The translations under genes and the position numbers were made by a program. Below are positions 57,650 to 64,000 of a DNA stretch of 64,000 nt, one piece after another (within the stretch, counting starts at the first letter, position 1; each line of letters starts with the position of its first letter). The stretch is from Pomphorhynchus laevis (taxonomy: Eukaryota > Acanthocephala > Palaeacanthocephala > Echinorhynchida > Pomphorhynchidae), in assembly GCA_012934845.2 (NCBI GenBank), contig WNNJ02003171.1, forward strand, positions 1 through 64,000, in the 5' to 3' direction. The notes below the pieces were generated by a model. It was not told the DNA's origin and did not search any database. It saw nothing but the letters and a program-made list of their open reading frames with translations.

Positions 57650-58570
57650 TAATAATTAGCAATTGGGTTTAATTGATTGATTGATTCTTTATTAAATAAA
57701 AGTGAACATGTTATAAAATACAAATAAGCAACTATATCTGCTTAATTTGTGTACAACTTCTTAAAATTGATTGAAAATAATAAAAAAATATAATAATAAG
57801 GATTATTAGCAGCTGTGTAAAAGTAGGATAAACACTATTCAAGAAAAATTGTTTTACTTAGCTGTGGAGTTTGCTAATTTACAACCTTCTGAATTTTCGA
57901 CTCTGCTCTTCTAATGATCTAACAGCTTTGTATAGGAACGAAGATGAAAACTTTTCGATTCGAGGTGCTTTCAAGCCAAACTTTTTACACTTACTCTGTT
58001 TAGTATAGTTAGTATGCCCGAAACAAAGTTCAAATAATTGGGATATGAACTCTATATTACGAGAGAGTTTGGTAAACGTCATGTTTTAAACTTCCGCGAG
58101 AGTGACAAAATTTTTTCTACAAATGCACTCTGCGAACCTATGAATTTTTAACATTTGAAAGTCTCGTGAGGCTACATTACAAAATACGGGATATTCATAA
58201 ACTAGTAATGATCCTACTAATACAATATATACAACCTCTAACTGAGTGGGAGAGGCTCCTAATGCCGAAATGTGCCCTAGCAGATAAAGTCGACTACTGC
58301 ATTTACTGATGACCTCATCAATATGAAGAGACCAAGACAGGTTAGCGGTAAAATTAACGCTTAGTATTCGAAGACTATTAACACGTTTTAGTCTTGAGGT
58401 ACTCCGATTAACATTGTATAACTCTCTGAAACTATCTCTTTGTAACCTACACGTTGAGTTCTATCTAGTAAATATAAAGAAATAAAGGCTATCTGCCAGT
58501 ATGGGAAGTTGTTTTTAGCTAACTTGTTGATTAAAATGTGATGATTGACACAATCGAAGGCTTTTATTAT
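57650..58570 (-). mobile_element. CR1-like LINE fragment in DHX37-like intron
   Basis: Read on the minus strand: KAFDCVNHHILINKLAKNNF (RT motif A region), FISLYLLDRTQRVGYKEIV, IGVPQ, then a deletion, then VNSLRILSVNFTANLSWSLH and CSSRLYLLGHISALGASPTQ with the C-terminal FAECICRKNF and GLKAPRIEKFSSSFLYKAV. The catalytic YxDD segment is deleted. The 3' tail is (AATC)n on the element strand (GATTGATTGATTC at 57671-57686 on plus), a short repeat tail as in CR1/L2. Confidence 0.75.
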
Positions 58571-58750
58571 TAATTTACATCAGCAAATTAATACTGGTGT
58601 AATTAATTTTATTACTGATCAATAATAAAATATTATTGATCAGTAACTACATACAATCTAATATTCATACAATAAATAACATACAATAAATAATATACAA
58701 TCATATTAATTGAACATACAATTAATATATACAAACATACAATTTACAAC

Positions 58751-60480
58751 ATGCCTCGTGGGAAACCATCCACAAGTCATCGATGTTGCAACTGTAATGA
58801 TCAGGCTGCCGTGTGTAGAGGATGTCGATGTGCGAAAGGCAAAACTCCGTGTCCCGATTGCCAGGCTCCGAACTGCCAAAATCGAGACACAGTCTCGGTA
58901 CCCACAATAACAGACAGCCAAAAAAATGCAATGTTTATCCAGCCAGTAGATTGTGCACTGCCGATTTTGGGGTCGAATCAGACTGAACAAGGATGTGTAT
59001 CGTCATCGAAAGGAAGGACTGTCGAACAGATTTTTCATGAGGTAGTGCACTGGATTCCAAACTTACTACGCTTACCCGCATGCACAGCATCAAAGAAATT
59101 CATATCGGAACTTGCTCGAATTTATGAACATGCTGCGACTAACAGTTGCTCTCTAATGCTGGCTGTAGTTCTTTCCCAACTAGTGCTTCAACGCTTTCAC
59201 AGAAGTAAATCTAAGCTGACAAAGGAAATTCTGCAGCGACGTATGGATACTTGGCTCAGTGGTGACTATGATTGTCTCTTCAATGAGTACGATTCCTACA
59301 ACATCAAATATCAGATAAATTGTTCAAACGTAACGAAAATAACTTATGTCGTTCATTTAAGAAGCTGGTCCTTGATGGTAGACTTACGAATGCGGTAAAG
59401 TTACTTGACCCTGACGCGATCTCGACGCGACCTCTAGGTTTGGATGATATGATTAATTGGAAAACAGTTAGACAACTTATTGAGAAACACCCCGCAGGAG
59501 AAGATCCGAGTTGTGATGACATCCACTCACATTCCATCAATGCCATTCCAAATTTCCATTCGATTGCATTCGACTCAATTAATGGCGAGACAATAATCTT
59601 AAACGCACGGAAAATAAAGGGCGGTGCAGGGCCATCAAGGCTAGATGCAAGGGCGTGGAACGCAATGCTAAACGCGTTTGGTTCCGATTCACGACGTTTC
59701 GCAAAGTTTTTGTCGACTCACGATGTATCGGAAACATCATTGAGAGCATTAATAACAAGCAGATTAATCCCATTAAGCAAAACTGGGGAATTCGACCAAT
59801 CGGGATAGGAGATGTGTCAAGAAGGATAATGTCGAGAGCAATTCTGAGAGTAGCCCAGCCATTACTACAACAGATCTGAGGCTCTTTACAATTCTGTGCG
59901 TCGCAGCGGGCTGGAACAGAATGCGTCATACACACCTTGCGTAAAGTACTCGTAAAGAGAAAGAGTTCAATTTTATTGACAATTGATGCAGACAACGCAT
60001 TTAACCGCATTAACAGGAAAGTTGCTTTAGCCAACATGCCTAATATATGTTCCGCGTTACAAACAGTTTTATCACATCTTTATCGAGAACCTTCTTTACT
60101 TGCTATAGGGAAAGAATTTATTGAATCATCGGAAGGTTTCACACAAGGTGACGTTTTCTCGATGGCAGTCTTCGCCGCAGCAACCATATCTTTAATACTA
60201 CGACTGAAAGAAAATAACCCAAATGTTGACCAGTTGTGGTACTCAGACGATGACAATTTGGTAGGTACTCCAAAACAAGTGAGAAAAATGTTCAATGAAT
60301 TACGTGAAGTAGGGACTCGCTATAGTTACCATATAAATGCCGCAAAATGTAAAATGTACGCTAACGCAAATGATGTCGCAGACATTTATCGAGAATTCGA
60401 AGAAACTGAGGTAACCGTTGTCGAGAATGGACTGAGTCTTAGGATTTTCTTTGACAGGAAACCGGAATCTGCCAAATAAA
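58751..60480 (+). mobile_element. Non-LTR-type retroelement with Cys-rich N-terminus
   Basis: From ATG 58751: MPRGKPSTSHRCCNCNDQAA, then CRGCRCAKGKTPCPDCQAPN, a cysteine-rich (zinc-binding-like) N-terminal domain. A helical region follows (VEQIFHEVVHWIPNLLRLPA). After a frame change near 59320, the RT part reads RKIKGGAGPSRLDARAWNAM, WGIRPIGIGDVSRRIMSRAI, SILLTIDADNAFNRINRKVA (catalytic Asp region, about 59970), EGFTQGDVFSMAVFA and the catalytic box LWYSDDDNLVGT (about 60233). I recall this RT pattern (IRPIGVG, DADNAFN, W(Y/L)xDDxxxxG) from cnidarian and mollusc repeats but cannot name the clade. No endonuclease is visible. At least two frameshifts and one stop (at about 59877) break it. Confidence 0.65.
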
Positions 60481-60484
60481 TGGA

Positions 60485-60640
60485 ATGAAACACGAAAGGT
60501 AGTCTCAGGCTCACTGCTGATGAGGTTCACCTACGCTGATTGTAGTGTACAGTGCTGCATCTCGGATTAACGAATTCACACGAGGATAATTGATGAAGCC
60601 GACCAAATGATGATACTCGCTCGTGTATGCAGTTGTTCAT
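60485..60640 (+). ncRNA. Hammerhead-like module plus hairpin, copy 3
   Basis: Follows the RT stop directly. GAAACACGAAAGGTAG, CAGGCTCACTGCTGATGAGG and TTCACCTACGCTGATTGTAG correspond to the modules at 38.85 and 41.1 kb. Then CACACGAGGATAATTGATGA, GCCGACCA and CTCGTGTATGCA give the same ACACGAG/CTCGTGT stem as in the LINE X 5' region. The upstream GGACC strand of helix II is not preserved (GGAATGAAAC here). Confidence 0.45.
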
Positions 60641-60644
60641 TCTG

Positions 60645-60965
60645 TTTGAATAATAATTATTATTAAAAAAATAATTTACACCAGAGTGATCAAAAGTTCG
60701 TTACATGGTGAGTCACAATAGTCACAAAGTAAAAATATAAAAAAATGTCATGTAATTGTAGTCACAAAGTTCTTCAATTGTCGTTTGAATGCAGTTTTTG
60801 ATGTTACTATGTGAGCAGGTAGATGGTTCCATACAGTACGAACCTTATCTGCTAAACCTCTGCATACATCTATGATGTGCCGTTTTGCCATGATGTGAAG
60901 GCCGTGACCTCTGAGTGTTGATTCCTTGCGGATGGGGAAGATCTGTCAAATGATGATCACGATGG
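60645..60965 (-). mobile_element. LINE 3' terminal fragment
   Basis: On the minus strand it reads STLRGHGLHIMAKRHIIDVC, RTVWNHLPAHIVTSKTAFKR and QLKNFVTT, a CR1/L2-type C-terminus (WNxLPxxIV...FKxxL). The 3' tail is ATTATT-rich (AATAATAATTATTATT at about 60649 on plus). It is heavily 5' truncated. Confidence 0.7.
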
Positions 60966-60969
60966 TTTA

Positions 60970-61510
60970 CGACTGCCCATGTCATCATCAAGTCTGATAT
61001 TAATAGAGACTTTTATATTGATGTAACGCCTAGCAAGTGAATTAATGTAATTTTAAACAATTCAAAATTATATGATTTTTCTCTCTTAGATTTTTAAAGC
61101 TAATCAGTTATTCTGTTCTAAGTACCAATAACTCTAGAATCATATATGTTCACCTTTAGTTAAGTAAAAATATACTATTAAAAATATACTAAAGAATTAA
61201 TTGATATTACAATGTCAAACAACATTTGGTATGTCTGGATCTGTTACCACGATGTTCAGGATTATTATAAATAATTATTATACATATAATAATTTTAATA
61301 AATATAAAAAAATTTATATTTTTTTAAATATAATAATTTTATAATAAATTTAATTTTTATAAATAATTAAATGATTTTTAATTAAATAATTAAACGGATG
61401 TAAAAATAAATAAATTGTTATTATAACAAACAGCAGCAAATGAGCTACAAGCTCGTGTCGCTTACAAAACATGATAAAATAACAATAAAAAACGTCAACA
61501 AATAAAGAAT
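60970..61510. other. AT-rich DNA in the DHX37-like intron
   Basis: No coding pattern; low-complexity TTATAAATAATTATTA runs near 61265-61400. Confidence 0.5.
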
Positions 61511-61519
61511 TCAATCAAA

Positions 61520-62330
61520 AATAAGTCAAAAATTCCTTCTTTCGACTTTTATGGCTTTCTTGATAGCATCACTAGATATACTACGAGAGATATTCAGACA
61601 CTTTAGTACATTACACTCATTAATTATCCTGATTGCAAATCTATGGTGATCAAGAATTCTTGTAGTAGGCTTTATTAATTTCCACACATGCCCACGAATT
61701 TCTCGTCTATCATTCACGGATAGTAAGCGGGATAGACCTTCAAAGCAATCGAAAACAATTTTGACTGTAGTTGATAAATCAATGACCGATTTGCGAATCA
61801 TTCGCGACCCTTTACGTAATAGATTTTCAATGTCACTGGAGCCCCTTAAAGTCTGTGAATAAGTTACAGGTAAACCGTATATAAGGATGGATAGAATATA
61901 TGAGCAAAATAGTAGCTTGAACATTGATGGACTTATCCGATTAATAAACAAAAAAATATCCATAAAATACGATAACTTCGATTACAAATATATCTAGTGC
62001 GGACATAAGTTTTTAAACTACTGGTCATTATCACATAAGATCTTTGAACTAACTTACTTGGCTTATCTGAATAGAACCTATCTGATACGATGAGTTGAGT
62101 GAAGAACCAATGGAAATGAGCGCACATTTAGATGGGTTTACCCTTAAACCATTTTCCGATGTCCATTTTTCTAGGCATGCCAGACTATCTTAAAGGATCT
62201 TAATGTCCATCCATCTCTAATACGCCGCCATATCTTAACATCGTCAGCATACATCACGACATAAACACCAATTACAGATGGGAGATCATTGATATAGACA
62301 ATAAATCTAATTTCTTACGATAATATCGAA
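61520..62330 (-). mobile_element. RTE/CR1-like LINE fragment
   Basis: Read on the minus strand: DLPSVIGVYVVMYADDVKIW (catalytic YADD box, near 62250), GLRVNPSKCALISIGSS (near 62110), then MFKLLFCSYILSILIYGLPV, LLRKGSRMIRKSVIDLS and SLLSVNDRREIRGHVWKLIK. The pattern resembles LINEs common in trematodes and other invertebrates. The upstream RT domain is lost and frames are shifted. Confidence 0.7.
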
Positions 62331-62963
62331 GGCTATATGAAAGTATCATATCATACGATGATATGTTTTTTGAAAGTTATCAATGTCATATGGCCAGCTA
62401 CAATTGTGATATTTATCTTGAGTAGAAAACCAGATTTTAAAGCAATATATGCTATCACATAATGGTCAATAGGATATTCTGTTTGATCACTTCTTTAAGT
62501 CTATCTAAATAGCGTAATTAGTGTGTACAGGAGTGAAAATGTGATGCCGACATTTATGTGACGAAAGTTATTTTAGAGATTGAAATGATTTCGAATGTGA
62601 GAACAGATCCGACAATCCACTGTATAAATTTTAGAATATTGTGACCTTTTTTGGTAATTATTACATTTTTAATGTTAAGAGAACACAAATAGTATTTACA
62701 AAAATAAAAATTAATAATTTTGTATTTATATAATTTGATTTTTTTAAATGTTAAGACTAAGAAATTCAACATTTTATGCTAAAATAACTTGTGATTATCA
62801 GTATAATATAATTATATCATATTATTATAATATTAATATTATTATATTATTATTAATATTATTATAATATAATATATCAGTATCAATATAATTTCTCTAG
62901 ATTAGTAATTCTCAAATTAGTTTGTAATGTATCTATCGTGATAGAATAATATGCTTTTTGAAG

Positions 62964-63155
62964 GTAGAAATTGAGAATCTTGATACTAAGAACGGATACG
63001 ATGACGCAAATTGCTTTGCATTGCCTAATAAACATCGAAAATGTAAAGACGCTAAAAAGCAGCATCTCCAACAAGATGCCACACCTCAACCATTGTCAAA
63101 TCGTAAACGTAAAATTTTAAAGAAAATACTGGATAGAAAATCGAGAAAACAAGAT
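62964..63155 (+). CDS. DHX37: DHX37-like helicase, exon 2
   Basis: A 192-base exon, phase 0 at both ends, with acceptor CTTTTTGAAG and donor GTAAGT at 63156. It encodes VEIENLDTKNGYDDANCFAL, PNKHRKCKDAKKQHL, QPLSNRKRKILKKILDRKSR and KQD. It parallels the DHX37 stretch DASNALVLPGKKKKK...LTKKERKVLQKILEQKEKK, including the DDANCFALP/DASNALVLP strand and the RK(I/V)L(K/Q)KIL helix. The helicase core (DEAH box) lies beyond the right edge. The DDAN motif and frame continuity with exon 1 across a 5.4 kb intron are the main support. Confidence 0.7.
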
Positions 63156-63159
63156 GTAA

Positions 63160-64000
63160 GTAATTTTTAAAGAAATTTGAATTCTTTAAACTTAATGTTT
63201 TAAGATGTTAGCATTCTTAATGTTAAATTACGAATATTTAATTTAACATTCTTAACTTAACATTTATTTTTTAAGTTAAATTAGTATTTCTCTCTATTGC
63301 ATATAATCCGATTGCTTCTATTTGATAGAGTATTCGTGGATATAAGAAAAATCAAGAAACATTGTTCGATTTGTTTTAGTGTTTCAAAAATCAAACTTTA
63401 TTAAAAAAAATTAATTTATTATTTAATTTATAATTTTAATAAATTACAATAAATTATATAGACAATTATATCATGATAATAAACAACGTCGGCTGGGACT
63501 TTTTATATAGTGCAAAATTATATGTTTTCAAATTGTAACACCAGATGGTGTTACAATTTAAAAACTTATATCGCTCTTTGACTGCTATATATATTGAATA
63601 ATTGCTAGGTCACACGAGGTGACTTTCGCATTGAAAACCAGCTACAGAATCCTTCCTTCATGATATCCAATTCTATACACCCTGACTACTATCGGCACCA
63701 TTGCCACAGCCGTTTTCGTTTCGCCCGCTTTTTGCCACATATTGGTAGCCCCGGGCTCATCAGAAGGCTGACTACCAACTCTTCGCCTTTTGAAATTTGA
63801 CTTATCCGAGATTCGAGCTGTCGCTCTCCGTACTTGGCTTGCGCTCTTGACTGCTAGGCTACGAATCCAGGATTACCAGATTTCACACAGTATATGAAAC
63901 CTTCCATCATGATATCCAGAAACTGCATTGTCCGAGATGCTTCTCTGGCATGCTTATTATAGATTATTTCGTATGAGATCATGAAGATCGATTGGAATCG
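63160..64000. other. Right edge: intron or repeat DNA
   Basis: AT-rich to about 63580. From about 63600 it becomes GC-richer, with words such as CGTTTTCGTTTCGCCCGC and TAGCCCCGGGCTCATCAGAAG. The segment ACCTTCC(T/A)TCATGATATCCA occurs twice (about 63649 and 63899). I do not recognise the family; it may be the start of a longer repeat. Confidence 0.4.

Noticed and set aside
63600-64000. tRNA or coding exon in the GC-richer right edge
   Set aside because: No cloverleaf, no consistent open frame and no recognised motif; left as an unknown repeat.

Overview
This 64 kb window is AT-rich animal nuclear DNA. It has split genes with GT-AG introns, one intronless muscle-type gene, and many degraded retroelements. 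Troponin T points to a bilaterian invertebrate; I cannot name the phylum. No rRNA, CRISPR array, bacterial operon or intact virus is visible.

Host genes. Three can be recognised from residue patterns. (1) A minus-strand gene runs from an ATG at 34030 leftwards to at least 14746. Six exons join in frame (33902-34030, 30681-32187, 26667-27115, 21969-22037, 14942-15083, and 14894 downwards). The protein looks like a divergent ARMC8, an armadillo-repeat subunit of the CTLH/GID ubiquitin ligase. (2) A complete, intronless troponin T-like gene (19193-19861, minus) lies inside the 6.9 kb fourth intron of that gene. It sits between two nearly identical inverted arms of about 733 bp (18308-19040 and 20283-21014). 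(3) The first two exons of a DHX37-like DEAH helicase (57522-57605 and 62964-63155, plus) bracket a 5.4 kb intron full of LINE pieces; the rest lies beyond the window. All three have a splice-acceptor-like sequence 0 to 8 bases before the ATG, which suggests spliced-leader trans-splicing or 5' UTR introns.

Layout. 1-7.1 kb: Penelope-like (PLE) remnants, a 156 bp palindrome, a TA microsatellite, a CCATGG-rich duplication and a 354 bp satellite of about 4.4 units. 7.1-12.4 kb: AT-rich DNA with few signals, including one possible coding exon. 12.5-14.1 kb: an open PLE reverse transcriptase followed by a 220 bp repeat. 14.7-34.0 kb: the ARMC8-like gene with its nested troponin T gene and PLE-derived repeats in introns. 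34.6-46.8 kb: nested L2/CR1-like LINEs with complex foldbacks, then a Ty3/Gypsy fossil. 47.3-55.9 kb: copies of an I/Jockey-like LINE with local tandem duplications. 56.0-57.4 kb: a foldback cluster and a tandem array of about 349 bp units carrying hammerhead-ribozyme-like cores, resembling a retrozyme. 57.5-63.2 kb: the DHX37-like 5' end with LINEs in its intron.

Most promising leads: the hammerhead-bearing tandem array at 56.4-57.4 kb; the troponin T gene framed by near-identical inverted arms; a shared hammerhead/hairpin module found beside unrelated retroelement pieces; and the acceptor-before-ATG pattern. All calls rest on reading the sequence and recalled family patterns; no searches or folding programs were run.
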